Source: JAFNGF01 sp964567045 (GTDB lineage Bacteria; Planctomycetota; Phycisphaerae; Sedimentisphaerales; Anaerobacaceae). From it: a stretch of DNA of 64,000 bases. Location of the stretch: positions 41,437-105,436 of the forward strand of contig CAZMLE010000006.1 of NCBI GenBank assembly GCA_964567045.1. The letters run 5' to 3'. The notes under the pieces are model-generated. The model did not search any database and was not told the DNA's origin. It was given only the letters and a program-made list of their open reading frames with translations. This document shows, one piece after another, positions 1 through 9,283 of this stretch. The position numbers and the translations under genes were made by a program. Position 1 is the first letter of the stretch. The number at the start of each line of letters is the position of its first letter.

Positions 1-1323
1 TAATATTATATCGTCATCTTCCACGAATTCGTGCAGCCTATTGCAAACCTCGAACGCATCCTGGAAACATTCTGTCTGCAAGTTGTACTTGGCAGCTTTT
101 TTCGCACCTTGGGCAGTAGTATCCGCAAATTTGCCCACCGCCAACAGGACTTGTACCTTCGCCTGCGCGATGGAGTCACCCAACTCGGCGTGCAAGGCCT
201 GTGCATAGTCGCCCAATTCGGCCATGTCACCGCAGATAAAGACTCGCCGGCGTTTTCCTGCCTGGTCAAGACCGGCCAATATCTGCAGGGCATTTTTCAT
301 CGAGGCAGGATTTGCGTTATAGCAATCATTTACTACCGTCAGTCGCCCGATCTGCAGCACCTCAGCACGCATCGGAAGATTCGTCAGGGTTCTAATGGCG
401 CCGGCAAAATCGGCGGCGGTCAGGCCAAACTGGCTGCAAATCGCCCAGGCGGCAAGCGCGTTCTCAACATTACCGGGGCCCGGCACCGGCAGGCAAATCC
501 GGGTGCCGTCGATGCTAAAGCTACTCTTGGCGCCGGCAAAAGTGATGTCGTGAGCCTGGTAATCAGAACCCGCCGATCTGCCAAAAGTAACAACTCGATA
601 CCTGGCGTTTGCCGGCCGGGGCACGGTATCAGCGTTGATTATCAGGACGCCATTAGGTTTAAGACCTTCGGATATGGATAGCTTTTCTTCCCTGATCGCT
701 TCCAGACCGCCGAATCCTTCCAGATGGGCCGGCTGAACATTAGTTACCACCGCGACATCGGGCAGAGCGATACCGGTTAAGTAAGCTATCTCGCCGGGAT
801 GGTTGGTGCCCAGCTCGGCTACGACGATTTGGTCCTCTGGGTCAGCAGCAAGCAGTGTCAAGGGCAGGCCGATATTATTATTGTAGTTCTTTGGCGACTG
901 AGCCACGCGGTAATGCCGACTGAGGACGTGGTAAGCGATTTGTCTTGTCATTGTTTTGCCAACCGAGCCGGTTATCGCGACTATCTTAAAGCCGCACTGC
1001 CGGCGGTACGCTCGGGCAAAATCGCCGAGGGCCTTTACCGTGTCATCGACCCTGAGTATAGCTTTGTCAGCAAATTCGCCGTCTTTGATTTCTTTGCTGA
1101 CCACCGCGCACACGGCACCTTTGGCAAAGGCATCGGCAACATAATCGTGGCCGTCAAAATTTTCGCCGCGTATGGCAAAAAAGCAGTCGCCGGGTTTTAT
1201 CGTTCGCGAGTCAGTGCTTACGCCACTGAGACAGTGACTCGCAACTCGTAGCTCGTGGCTCGTATCTTGCTCCACATACGCTTTCATTATTTCAGCCAGC
1301 GCTAAAATTGAGAACTCTTTCAT
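1..1323 (-). CDS. murF: UDP-N-acetylmuramoyl-tripeptide--D-alanyl-D-alanine ligase (MurF), C-terminus cut by window edge
   Basis: Cytoplasmic ATP-dependent ligase that adds D-Ala-D-Ala to the UDP-MurNAc-tripeptide in peptidoglycan synthesis. Reading the minus strand from the ATG at 1323 gives 441 open codons running off the window at base 1. Seen: the Mur-ligase P-loop GSVGKT, the MurF-type stretch SPKNYNNNIGLPLTLL, ELGTNHPGEI, and PAHLEGFG. With the family at about 450-470 residues, only the last few residues are missing. The start overlaps the murE stop by 4 bp (ATGA), so the two genes are probably translationally coupled. Odd: near residues 19-30 the protein carries a segment (DTSHELRVASHC) encoded by a low-complexity tract that recurs elsewhere in the window. 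Confidence 0.93.
   Translation of the reverse strand, partial: MKEFSILALAEIMKAYVEQDTSHELRVASHCLSGVSTDSRTIKPGDCFFAIRGENFDGHDYVADAFAKGAVCAVVSKEIKDGEFADKAILRVDDTVKALGDFARAYRRQCGFKIVAITGSVGKTMTRQIAYHVLSRHYRVAQSPKNYNNNIGLPLTLLAADPEDQIVVAELGTNHPGEIAYLTGIALPDVAVVTNVQPAHLEGFGGLEAIREEKLSISEGLKPNGVLIINADTVPRPANARYRVVTFGRSAGSDYQAHDITFAGAKSSFSIDGTRICLPVPGPGNVENALAAWAICSQFGLTAADFAGAIRTLTNLPMRAEVLQIGRLTVVNDCYNANPASMKNALQILAGLDQAGKRRRVFICGDMAELGDYAQALHAELGDSIAQAKVQVLLAVGKFADTTAQGAKKAAKYNLQTECFQDAFEVCNRLHEFVEDDDIIL
1234..1266. repeat. Low-complexity 'actcgt/gctcgt' tract inside murF
   Basis: A run of degenerate 6-8 bp units (gtgactcgcaactcgtagct and on) lies inside murF. Related tracts occur at about 1498-1531 and 1796-1828 in murE, 34052-34205 in the TolC-like gene, 43820-43850, 61351-61375 and 62370-62398 between genes. 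In genes it is read in frame and adds residues. Confidence 0.6.
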
Positions 1324-2852
1324 CGTAGGTTTCTTAAATAATCTTCGGCAATCTCCTTGTCACTGAAGGCGAATTTTTGGGTGCCGATGATTTGGTATGT
1401 TTCGTGGCCTTTGCCGGCGATAAGTACAATATCATCTCTGCCGGCGGTTTTTATAGCCAATTCAATGGCCTTTCTTCTATCCGGCTCAATTATTTTCGTC
1501 GCTCGCCGCTCATCGCTCGTATCTCGTAATTCTGCGTGCGGTATCGCAGGCCCTTTTTCAAAGCCGGCGACAATCTCATCTATGATCGCTTGCGGCTTCT
1601 CAGTTCGAGGATTGTCACTGGTGACAATGACAACGTCACCTAATTGCTCCACGACTCTGGCCATACGCGGGCGCTTGGTTCTGTCCCTGTCGCCGCCGCA
1701 GCCGAAAACAACTATCAGCCTGCCTTTACACAAAGGCTTCAACGTAGAAAGCACGTTCTTCAAAGCATCGTCTGTATGGGCATAATCGATTAGGATGTGG
1801 CTCGTGGCTCGTGACTCGTGACTCGTATAATCGACTTTTTCCAGTCGGCCTGGCACGCCCTGCAAAGCTGACAGCCCGGCTGCTATTGTCTGCAAATCCA
1901 CCCCGGCTGCCAGGCACAAACCCGCCGCTGCCAGGTGGTTGCTGACATTGTGCCGACCCAACAACGGAGTCTTTACCTTGATCCTCGATGCCCGATGCTC
2001 GATGCTCGACGGGTATCTAGTATCCAGCATCGAGAATCGAGTTCCGTTCATGTCCATAGATTCGATGTGGGCACTAATGTCTGCCGGTTCGTCGACAGCG
2101 TACCATAAAATTTTTGCCTTCGTCTTTTCAGCGATGTGTTGTGCTTCAGGGGATTGCTTGTTTAATACCGCTGTGGCATCGCCCGATAGAGCAGAAAAAA
2201 GTCTAGTCTTGGCGGCCAGGTAAGATTCTTTGGTTTTGTGATAGTCGAGATGGTCGCCGGTCAGGTTAGTGAATGCCGCGGCCTTGAATTCTATGCCAGC
2301 CAAACGATTCTGGGAAAGGGCATGGCTGCTGGCCTCAATAACCATATATTTTGCCCCTGCCCTTACCATTTGCTGCTGTGCCTCGGCGATGGCTATACTC
2401 TCCGGCGTGGTGAGGCTTGCCTGGCAGGTACTTGAGGCGGTATCGTAAATGATTGTGCCGATTAGGCCGCACTTGTGGCCGGCAGTCTGTATTACCGAGC
2501 GAACCAGATATGCCGTTGTTGTTTTGCCGTTCGTACCGGTAACAGCCAGATTGGTTAAGTGGGAAGCGGGATTTCCCCTACTTGCCTGAGCTAATCCGCC
2601 TATAGCGGACGCCGAATCTTCAACGGTAACGACCTCAATGCTCGATGCCCAATGCCCAATGTTCAGGTCATGTTTCTCAGTGACAACGTATTTGGCCCCT
2701 CTGGCAACAGCCTGGGCAACGAAGTCGTGGCCATTGTAAACTGTACCTGCGACAGCTACGAATACATCGCCGTCTTGAACCAGGCGTGAATCCACGCAAA
2801 CTCGGGGCGCTTTGCCCGAAGAAACCAAATTTAATAGTGCGTCAAAGGTCAT
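1320..2852 (-). CDS. murE: UDP-N-acetylmuramoyl-L-alanyl-D-glutamate--2,6-diaminopimelate ligase (MurE)
   Basis: Cytoplasmic Mur ligase that adds the third stem-peptide residue in peptidoglycan synthesis. Seen: the P-loop GTNGKTTTAYLV, the NLTGDHLDYH motif, LIDYAHTDDALKNV, and DNPRTE, which in this family marks meso-diaminopimelate rather than lysine as substrate. I chose the ATG at 2852 because AGGA lies 8 bases upstream and the N-terminus MTFDALLNLV then fits the family; an in-frame start at 2891 is also possible. The protein has extra segments that homologues should lack: SMLDTRYPSSIEHRASR, TSHESRATSH just before the LIDYAHT motif, and TSDERRATK near the C-terminus. All come from repeat-like DNA also found outside genes. 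Precedes murF. Confidence 0.95.
   Translation of the reverse strand: MTFDALLNLVSSGKAPRVCVDSRLVQDGDVFVAVAGTVYNGHDFVAQAVARGAKYVVTEKHDLNIGHWASSIEVVTVEDSASAIGGLAQASRGNPASHLTNLAVTGTNGKTTTAYLVRSVIQTAGHKCGLIGTIIYDTASSTCQASLTTPESIAIAEAQQQMVRAGAKYMVIEASSHALSQNRLAGIEFKAAAFTNLTGDHLDYHKTKESYLAAKTRLFSALSGDATAVLNKQSPEAQHIAEKTKAKILWYAVDEPADISAHIESMDMNGTRFSMLDTRYPSSIEHRASRIKVKTPLLGRHNVSNHLAAAGLCLAAGVDLQTIAAGLSALQGVPGRLEKVDYTSHESRATSHILIDYAHTDDALKNVLSTLKPLCKGRLIVVFGCGGDRDRTKRPRMARVVEQLGDVVIVTSDNPRTEKPQAIIDEIVAGFEKGPAIPHAELRDTSDERRATKIIEPDRRKAIELAIKTAGRDDIVLIAGKGHETYQIIGTQKFAFSDKEIAEDYLRNLR
1796..1828. repeat. Low-complexity 'ctcgtgactcgt' tract inside murE
   Basis: Near-tandem units of ctcgtg(g/a)ctcgt sit directly before the conserved LIDYAHT motif of MurE and encode TSHESRATSH. 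Same family as the tract in murF and in several intergenic places in the window. Confidence 0.6.
1984..2041. repeat. 'gatgctcgatgctcga' tract inside murE
   Basis: Direct units of (c)gatgctc/gatgccc followed by an inverted tract (ccagcatcgagaatcga). Related sequences occur at 2638-2665 (murE) and 4508-4545 (intergenic). In MurE it encodes the SMLDTRYPSSIEHR segment. Confidence 0.55.
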
Positions 2853-3008
2853 ACTTTCTGTCCTACATTGTATATATCGGCTGTGGGTCATTCTATGAAT
2901 TATGATGAAAATTCAGGATTAGTGTTTATAATTGTTCGAGCACCGGATTGCTGGAAAAGTATAAGTAATGGACGCTGAGAAATTGACAATTAGAAAGGAA
3001 ATCAGCCT

Positions 3009-4508
3009 ATGAGAATTCGTTATTTACTTTGCGCCCTGCTAACGCTGGTTGCCGCTGGTTCGCTGGGCCTTGCATCGGACAACAAAGCCGAAACGGAATA
3101 TTTTGCCGTATTTCTGGAAGGCAAAAAGGTCGGGCACTCGGTACAAACTCGCCTTGCCGAGCAGACAACCATAACTACTACCGCAAAAACTAGTATCACC
3201 ATAAGCAGACTTAATACGCCCATAACCATGAATATCCTGGAAACCTGTGTCGAGACCGCGGACGGAAAGCCGCTCAGCTTTGAATCCGTTCAGGAACTTA
3301 GCGCGATGACGGTGAAAGTAGCCGGCACAATAGATAAAAGCGGAACGGTGAACCTGACTGCTACCTCGATGGGCGCCGAGCAGAAGAGTAGCATCCAGTG
3401 GCCGGAGGGCGCGGTAATGGCTGAAGGTCTGCGCCTGCTGCACCTGCAGAAAGGATTAAAAGAAGGTTCAAAATATACAGTTAAGATATTCGAGCCGTCG
3501 ATGATGCAAGTGGTAGAGGCGCAGATAGAAGTAGGCTCAAAGCGAAATGTTGACCTGCTGGGACGGATTGTTGCTCTGACAGAGGTTACCACCACGATGA
3601 ACCTTCCGGGGGCAGGCACAATCGTCAGCACCACTTACGTCGATGACGAGCTTCACGTACAGAAAACTGTCACGCCGGTTGCCGGGATGCAAGTTGAGAT
3701 GGTTGCCTGCACGAAGGAATTCGCTCTGGGCAAAAACGATGTGCTGGAAGTAATTGAGAAGCTGTTTGTGCCAAGCCCACAGCCGCTGGCTGATGTCAGC
3801 TCAGCTAAGTCTATTGTTTACCACCTCGTGCCGACGCAAGGCGCAGATTTACCGATACCCTCCAATGACAATCAAAAAGTGCAGCGACTCAAAGACGGCA
3901 CTATTCTGGTAACAGTTGCGCCGGTTGACGCGCCACAAGGGGCAAAGTTCCCTTACAAGGGTACGGATGAGGCCATTCTGGAGGCAATGAAGCCCACAAG
4001 GTTTCTGCAGAGCGATCGCAAGGAGATCGTTGATCTTGCCCGCCGCGCTGTCGGCGATACCAAAGATGCTGCCGAAGCTGCCAGAAGGATTGAATCTTTC
4101 GTAGCCAGGTACATTGAGAATAGGAGCCTCTCGGTCGGCTACGCATCGGCGGCGGAGGTCGTAGTTAGTAGGCAGGGTGACTGCAGCGAGTTTGCGGTAT
4201 TAACAACAGCGATGTGCCGAGCGGTGGGCATTCCCGCGCAGGTCGCTACGGGTCTTGCGTATGTGAAGGATTTCGGCGGCCCCAACGGCTGCTTCGGCGG
4301 TCACGCCTGGGTACAGGCGTACATAGGCGGCAAACCCGGCAAATGGGTTGGGCTGGATGCGGCCTTCAGGAGCGTCCGCCGGGGCGGCTACGGCCCAGGA
4401 CATATCACCCTGGCAGTGGGAAACGGCAACCCAGAAGGATTCTTCGACCTGGTCAGCACACTGGGGCAGTTCAAGATAAACAAAGTGACAGTCAATAAAG
4501 ACAAATAA
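3009..4508 (+). CDS. Secreted transglutaminase-like domain protein
   Basis: A 499-residue protein with an N-terminal signal peptide (hydrophobic residues about 6-22, cleavage near LASDNK). The C-terminal third is a transglutaminase-like fold with the full Cys-His-Asp triad: C392 in GDCSEF, H432 in GGHAWVQAY, and D450 in GLDAAF. The N-terminal 300 residues have the beta-rich look common in periplasmic transglutaminase-like proteins of planctomycetes, but I do not recognise a named domain there. It probably acts outside the cytoplasm as a protease or peptide-modifying enzyme; the substrate is unknown. AAAGGAAATC upstream of the ATG acts as the ribosome binding site. It is transcribed alone and converges on the metallophosphoesterase gene. 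Confidence 0.85.
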   Translation: MRIRYLLCALLTLVAAGSLGLASDNKAETEYFAVFLEGKKVGHSVQTRLAEQTTITTTAKTSITISRLNTPITMNILETCVETADGKPLSFESVQELSAMTVKVAGTIDKSGTVNLTATSMGAEQKSSIQWPEGAVMAEGLRLLHLQKGLKEGSKYTVKIFEPSMMQVVEAQIEVGSKRNVDLLGRIVALTEVTTTMNLPGAGTIVSTTYVDDELHVQKTVTPVAGMQVEMVACTKEFALGKNDVLEVIEKLFVPSPQPLADVSSAKSIVYHLVPTQGADLPIPSNDNQKVQRLKDGTILVTVAPVDAPQGAKFPYKGTDEAILEAMKPTRFLQSDRKEIVDLARRAVGDTKDAAEAARRIESFVARYIENRSLSVGYASAAEVVVSRQGDCSEFAVLTTAMCRAVGIPAQVATGLAYVKDFGGPNGCFGGHAWVQAYIGGKPGKWVGLDAAFRSVRRGGYGPGHITLAVGNGNPEGFFDLVSTLGQFKINKVTVNKDK

Positions 4509-4544
4509 TGCCCGATACCGGATGCTCGATACCCGATGCTCGGC

Positions 4545-5456
4545 TCACTGCGGACAAGGCTCATCGCTAAGGATGCCTTCAAGTAAGAGATTTGCCATCA
4601 CGGGGCCATCATCGGTCATAGTTACCCACACGATGTGGTCAAACTGGCACTGGCTAAGTCCGGCGGGTTTGTGTGTGCCGTCTGCGCCAGAGCCGCCGGT
4701 GGTGGCCAGAATATAATACCGCTTGCCATCGCGGATAGACTTGCCATACCTGTGCGCATGTCCCGCAAAAACGGTATGGTCCCTGTCCTGCAACAGGTAC
4801 TCGAGCTCTTGCCAGTTTTCGTAGCTCGCACCCAACCACATAGGTTCATGCATAAATACGAGCGTCCAGCGGACCCGCTCCGGCGGATTATCTGCCAGCA
4901 CGTTGCTAAAGTAATCTATCTGCCGGTCACTAATATAACGGTTGCCGGTGTCTTCGGTATTCAGGCAGAGAAATAGGACATCGCGGTAGACGAAGTGGTA
5001 ATAGCTGGCGCCGAGACGCTCCCGCCATTTTTCGGCCATCACCTGATTGCTGATATCATGATTGCCCGGCAGGTAAAAGAACGGCATCTGCAATTTACTT
5101 GCCAAGCCATCAAACTCCTGCCATTGGCGGTCCAGTTTAGCGATATCATCGGTGTAGCCCTCGATCAGGTCGCCGATGCAGATAACAAACTCAGGTTTTA
5201 ACAGGTTCAGCTTTGCTACGGCGTCAGCAAAGACGCCTGGCCGATGCCCGCCGGTGCGGTCGGCCACGATGGCAAACTGGAAATTATGCCTGTCATTGTA
5301 CAAATTCAAATGAGTCCAGGGATTGACCTGTCCGGATCGCTGAATCTTCAGCTCACTGCCGGCGCAGCCGGCCAAAGCAATTGCCAAAGTAACCGCGACA
5401 ATAGCAGGGCCTAATTTCGCCTTTGACTTGCCAACGATGGAGTTAAGAAATCTCAT
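4545..5456 (-). CDS. Metallophosphoesterase lipoprotein (calcineurin-like)
   Basis: A lipoprotein: positively charged start, hydrophobic stretch, and lipobox ALAGC, so it is probably anchored in a membrane outside the cytoplasm. The binuclear metallophosphoesterase motifs are visible: VADRTGG (motif I with Arg where DxH is usual), GDLIEG, PGNHD, MHEP and GHAHRYG. The substrate is unknown. I chose the ATG at 5456, which has AGGA 8 bases upstream and gives a clean signal peptide; a longer reading from 5507 would spoil it. It lies 53 bp downstream of recJ and is probably the last gene of that minus-strand operon. Confidence 0.85.
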   Translation of the reverse strand: MRFLNSIVGKSKAKLGPAIVAVTLAIALAGCAGSELKIQRSGQVNPWTHLNLYNDRHNFQFAIVADRTGGHRPGVFADAVAKLNLLKPEFVICIGDLIEGYTDDIAKLDRQWQEFDGLASKLQMPFFYLPGNHDISNQVMAEKWRERLGASYYHFVYRDVLFLCLNTEDTGNRYISDRQIDYFSNVLADNPPERVRWTLVFMHEPMWLGASYENWQELEYLLQDRDHTVFAGHAHRYGKSIRDGKRYYILATTGGSGADGTHKPAGLSQCQFDHIVWVTMTDDGPVMANLLLEGILSDEPCPQ

Positions 5457-5509
5457 GGTTATTTTCCTATTGTGAGCTTGACTGATAAGCTGCTGTTGTC
5501 CAGACAAGC

Positions 5510-7264
5510 TTAATCAAACTGGATGTCGGCCAGGATGAATTCGACGTTGCTACTGCCATTGTAGGTGTTGATGTGGGGATGATAAGCAACGTTGAAGAAC
5601 TCGCGATCAAGCAGTTTCTTCTCCAACTGGGCCATTGAAAAGCCGATACAGCGAACCGAGCCGCTGTTGTCGGTTATGGCAAGTTGCAGATGGTCGCCCC
5701 TTGCGCCGACCACTCTCGGCGGACTAGCCAGGCGAACACCTTTCGTGGCAAAGATTGGCTCGGGGTTGCCGGGGCCAAAAGGCCCCAGCATCTGTAATTG
5801 GCCGACCAGGTCATAACTTATCTCGGCCAATGGGGCTGCTGCATCGATGTGAAGCTTGGCAATGACATCATCCTGCGTCAGATTGCCCCTGGCGTAGGCC
5901 TCGAATTCTGCTGCGAATTGGTCTATCTTTGCAGGCTCGATAGTTATGCCGGCTGCCATTTTGTGGCCCCCAAATTTGACGAGATGCCGGCTGCACGCCT
6001 GGATAGCACTCAGCAGACAGAAGCCCGCAATCGAGCGTGCCGAACCTTGGACAGGTCCAGGCCCCGCTTTCGGGGGGGTGCTAATCAGGATCGTGGGGCG
6101 ATAAAATGTCTCCACTATTCTGGAGGCCACAATTCCTAAGACGCCGCCGTGCCAGTTTTCCTTCGCCAGCACAATGCTCCTTCGATCGGGCTGATCCAGG
6201 CCCCGCTCAACTATCATTTCGCAGGCCTGCTTGAAGATTTTTCGCTCGCAAAGCTGCCGCTGCGTATTTTGCCCTTTAAGGTACTCAGCTATCTGTTGTG
6301 CCCGCGCAGGATTTTCGCTGGTCAAAAGCTCCACGGCTAATCGCGCATGTCCCATCCGCCCTGCCGCGTTGAGCATCGGCGCCAGGCGAAAGCCAATATG
6401 AAAGCTATCCAGCCCTTGCCCTGTCAGTCCAGCCGAGTCAATCAAGGCCTGTATTCCGCACAGTCTGCAGGCGGGTAGCGCCTTGAGTCCGTAACTGGTC
6501 AGGACCCTGTTCTCACCTCGCAAATCGACGATGTCCGCGACCGTTCCCATCGCTGCCAGGCTGGTTGCATTCAGCATGAATTCGCGCAGCGGCGTCTGAA
6601 GTTTTTGGCCGGAGCTAAATTCATCAGCAATCGCCCAGGCTAACTTAAAGGCCACCATTGCCCCGGCTGAATCCTGGTTGGGGTAAGATTCCTCCAGCGC
6701 TGGGTGCACGATGGCGACAGCTTCGGGCAGCCGTTCTTCGGGCTGGTGGTGGTCGGTTATTATCAGTTCCACGCCCAACTGCCGGGCAAGCTCGGCGGAG
6801 CTAAAGGCGGTTATCCCACAGTCCACGGTGACAAGGACTTTGCTGCCGGACTGGGCCAATGACCGGACGGCTTCGGCATTCAGGCCGTAGCCTTCGTCGA
6901 TTCGGTGAGGGATGTAATAATCAACATTGGCTCCGAGTAGCGTTAGAATCTGCCAGAGAATCGACACGCCGGTGATGCCGTCCACATCATAATCACCGTA
7001 GACTGTGATTTTTTCTTTGTTTTTGATTGCCTGCTTGAGGCGGTCAACCGCCGCCTTGATTCCCGGCATTTGTCCGGGGGCGATAAGCTCGGTCAGTTTG
7101 GGACTCAAAAAGACAGCACCTGCCCGGGCATCGCAGACTTTCCGGTTGATCAAGACCTGTGCCAAAAGCGGAGAAACCTTCAGGGTCCTGGCAAGTTGCT
7201 CCGAGCACTTGTCTGGTGGACAGATTACCCATCGTTTTTTTTGCATCCGTGCGGAAACTTGCAT
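5510..7264 (-). CDS. recJ: Single-stranded-DNA-specific exonuclease RecJ
   Basis: A 5'-3' single-strand DNA exonuclease used in recombination and mismatch or base-excision repair. DHH-family motifs are clear: DYDVDGITG, VTVDCGI, ITDHHQPEE, then the DHHA1-type LNAAGRMGHARLAVELL and GGHKMAAGITI, and an OB-fold region towards the C-terminus (LGPFGPGNPEP). Length (584 residues) is typical. The start is taken at the ATG at 7264, which follows TAGGATG; a TTG directly before it and an ATG at 7246 are alternatives. It follows the SEC-C gene by 7 bp in the long thioredoxin operon. Confidence 0.95.
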   Translation of the reverse strand: MQVSARMQKKRWVICPPDKCSEQLARTLKVSPLLAQVLINRKVCDARAGAVFLSPKLTELIAPGQMPGIKAAVDRLKQAIKNKEKITVYGDYDVDGITGVSILWQILTLLGANVDYYIPHRIDEGYGLNAEAVRSLAQSGSKVLVTVDCGITAFSSAELARQLGVELIITDHHQPEERLPEAVAIVHPALEESYPNQDSAGAMVAFKLAWAIADEFSSGQKLQTPLREFMLNATSLAAMGTVADIVDLRGENRVLTSYGLKALPACRLCGIQALIDSAGLTGQGLDSFHIGFRLAPMLNAAGRMGHARLAVELLTSENPARAQQIAEYLKGQNTQRQLCERKIFKQACEMIVERGLDQPDRRSIVLAKENWHGGVLGIVASRIVETFYRPTILISTPPKAGPGPVQGSARSIAGFCLLSAIQACSRHLVKFGGHKMAAGITIEPAKIDQFAAEFEAYARGNLTQDDVIAKLHIDAAAPLAEISYDLVGQLQMLGPFGPGNPEPIFATKGVRLASPPRVVGARGDHLQLAITDNSGSVRCIGFSMAQLEKKLLDREFFNVAYHPHINTYNGSSNVEFILADIQFD

Positions 7265-7271
7265 CAAAAAT

Positions 7272-8051
7272 TCATCCTATCCCGCAGCAATGTTTGTATT
7301 TTTTGCCGCTGCCGCAGGGGCAAGGCTCGTTGCGGCCAACACAGGGTCCAGCTCGCAAAGGTGCAGTAACAGGTTGTGTATCGACATCCTGATATTTAAT
7401 GTGCTGCGACATCTCATTTTCCAGACATACACGAATTATAGCCGCATCAAGATCGCCTTTTCGCCGGGCATCTATTTCTATGTACCTAGCGGCCTTATTG
7501 CCGAAGCGCGGCAGTACCGAATCAAAAATTTTCGCGAGCGTCTCCGGGCTGACAGGAAGCGATGCTCCAGAAGTCATCGTGAAATCTGCAAAAGGAATCA
7601 GCCTTGTCGCAAGCACAAAACCTTCGACCGCGCTGGAGCCAAGCCCCATGTCAATAATCGGATACCTTCTGTCGCTGAACAAGTCGTCGGCCAGCACCCC
7701 GACCCCTGGCAGAACCTCCGCGACCTCTACGAGTGTATAAAACGATTCGGACATTGCCTTGAGAACCCTATACTCGTCGGTATCGCCGGCAGGCGGAGAC
7801 TCTGCCAGATATCGAGATACAGCGTTTTGGCCGTTCTCGCGATAGTTATAAATGCAATAGTCCATTAGGATGGACATCTCGTCCTCATTTCCGAACACAA
7901 AGATGTCACCCTTAGCGATACCCAATTTTCGCCCGGATTCATCCAGCGCTTTTCTGGATAACTGCTCAACCAACGTATTCTGCAGTTTCCGGTTTATCTG
8001 TCGAAATCCCTTGTACTTACTTACTAATTCAGAATATTCTGTCATACTCAT
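7272..8051 (-). CDS. SEC-C motif (zinc-binding) protein of unknown function
   Basis: A 259-residue protein ending in a SEC-C motif, EPCPCGSGKKYKHCC, which binds zinc in SecA and many unrelated proteins. The N-terminal 230 residues are not recognised; they look soluble and mostly helical, with no signal peptide. Its start overlaps the SDR stop by 4 bp (ATGA), and it lies 7 bp from recJ, so it is co-transcribed with both. A second in-frame ATG at 8045 is possible. The SEC-C tail suggests a metal-dependent binding role, but no specific function can be assigned. Confidence 0.82.
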   Translation of the reverse strand: MSMTEYSELVSKYKGFRQINRKLQNTLVEQLSRKALDESGRKLGIAKGDIFVFGNEDEMSILMDYCIYNYRENGQNAVSRYLAESPPAGDTDEYRVLKAMSESFYTLVEVAEVLPGVGVLADDLFSDRRYPIIDMGLGSSAVEGFVLATRLIPFADFTMTSGASLPVSPETLAKIFDSVLPRFGNKAARYIEIDARRKGDLDAAIIRVCLENEMSQHIKYQDVDTQPVTAPLRAGPCVGRNEPCPCGSGKKYKHCCGIG

Positions 8052-8809
8052 GCTCTCATATACAATCCGCCGTTAACGGCGATATATTCGCCGGTAATAA
8101 AGCTGGCAGCTTCGCTGGCCAGAAATAGTATGGCTTTTGCCACGTCCTCGGCGGTGCCATTTCTACCAAGCGGGGTTTGTTGGGCGGCAATTTCCCTCTG
8201 CTTGGCGGAACTGAACCGCTGATGAAAACGTGTCTCGATAAAGCCTGGAAGAACACTATTTACGCGGATACCATATCGCGCAAATTCCCTCGCCATTGCG
8301 ATAGTCTCTGTAGCGACCGCTGCTTTCGCCGCGGCATAAAGCCCAGCGCCCTCGCCTCCGCCGGTATGGCCGGCAACCGAGCCGATATTTACGATACTTC
8401 CGCTACTATTTTTCAGATATGGCACGGCCGCTTGAGTCACGAGAAACACGCTGCGAACATTGGTGGCAAATACGTCATCGTGATACTTGATTGTAGCGAT
8501 GTCAAAGGGCTGTCTTCCAATGAGTGAGCCGGCGTTATTAACCAAGATGTCGATGCCGCCAGCCTTTTTCGCAAATTGTTTAACCATCACAGTCACCTGC
8601 TTTTTGTCCCACACATCCGCGCAAAGCAAAATGCCGTCGGCGTTTTCCTTAACCTGGGCGAGCGTTTTTTCGCCCCCACGTCTTGTTTTGAAGTAATGAA
8701 CCCCGACAAAGCAGCATTGCCGGCTGAACATCACAGCCGTTGCCGCGCCGATTCCGCTGCTTGAACCGGTAACTAAAACCTTTTTGCCCTTGAGGTCTTG
8801 GTAGGTCAT
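8048..8809 (-). CDS. SDR-family oxidoreductase (FabG-like)
   Basis: A 253-residue classical short-chain dehydrogenase/reductase using NAD(P)H. Seen: the Rossmann motif TGSSSGIG near the N-terminus, NNAG, the catalytic Ser region (IVNIGSVAGH), YAAAKAAV with the catalytic Tyr and Lys, and the C-terminal ITGEYIAVNGG. It resembles 3-oxoacyl-ACP reductases, but the family has many substrates, so the reaction is left open. ATGA overlaps join it to the thioredoxin gene upstream and to the SEC-C gene downstream. Placement with thioredoxins may just reflect operon packing. Confidence 0.88.
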   Translation of the reverse strand: MTYQDLKGKKVLVTGSSSGIGAATAVMFSRQCCFVGVHYFKTRRGGEKTLAQVKENADGILLCADVWDKKQVTVMVKQFAKKAGGIDILVNNAGSLIGRQPFDIATIKYHDDVFATNVRSVFLVTQAAVPYLKNSSGSIVNIGSVAGHTGGGEGAGLYAAAKAAVATETIAMAREFARYGIRVNSVLPGFIETRFHQRFSSAKQREIAAQQTPLGRNGTAEDVAKAILFLASEAASFITGEYIAVNGGLYMRA

Positions 8810-9147
8810 TTAGGTTCCTGCAAGAGCAGTTGGTCAATTGCTGCGGTAAGCTCTTTCTTGCTGGTCAAGCCTACCCATTTTTTCTGAACTTGGCCGTTTT
8901 TGAATAAGATACTGGTTGGTATCGCACTTATGCCGAATTCCATTGCGCTGTCACGAGCTTCATCGGTATTGAGCTTGCAGACTTTGGCCCGGCCTGCGTA
9001 CTTGTCTGCAATTTCCTCAATCATGGGAGCCATCATCCTACAGGGTCCGCACCACGGCGCCCAGAAGTCGACCAGTACCGGCACGTCGGCGCTGTGAACA
9101 ACCTGGTCAAAAGTGGCATCCGTAAGCTCAATCACGTTACCAGCCAT
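8806..9147 (-). CDS. trxA: Thioredoxin
   Basis: A 113-residue cytoplasmic thioredoxin with the active site FWAPWCGPCRMM and the cis-proline region AIPTSILFKNG. It reduces protein disulfides and is itself reduced by the thioredoxin reductase encoded 137 bp upstream in the same operon. It is one of two thioredoxins flanking trxB. The stop overlaps the SDR start (ATGA). GGATAG upstream of the ATG is a plausible ribosome binding site. Confidence 0.95.
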   Translation of the reverse strand: MAGNVIELTDATFDQVVHSADVPVLVDFWAPWCGPCRMMAPMIEEIADKYAGRAKVCKLNTDEARDSAMEFGISAIPTSILFKNGQVQKKWVGLTSKKELTAAIDQLLLQEPK

Positions 9148-9283
9148 TGCTCTATCCTTTCAGCCGAGATTCTGCTGAGAACCTCCGCCAGCGTTTTACT
9201 GGGTCTATTAGCCGTCATAATAGAATAATCGGGCACGTAAATCCAGCCCGTTTTTGCGCACATTTTGTGCAATACTATTGAAT

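Noticed and set aside
31..1251. Long + strand reading frames in the first kilobase
   Set aside because: They are antisense to murF, which has clear Mur-ligase motifs on the minus strand.
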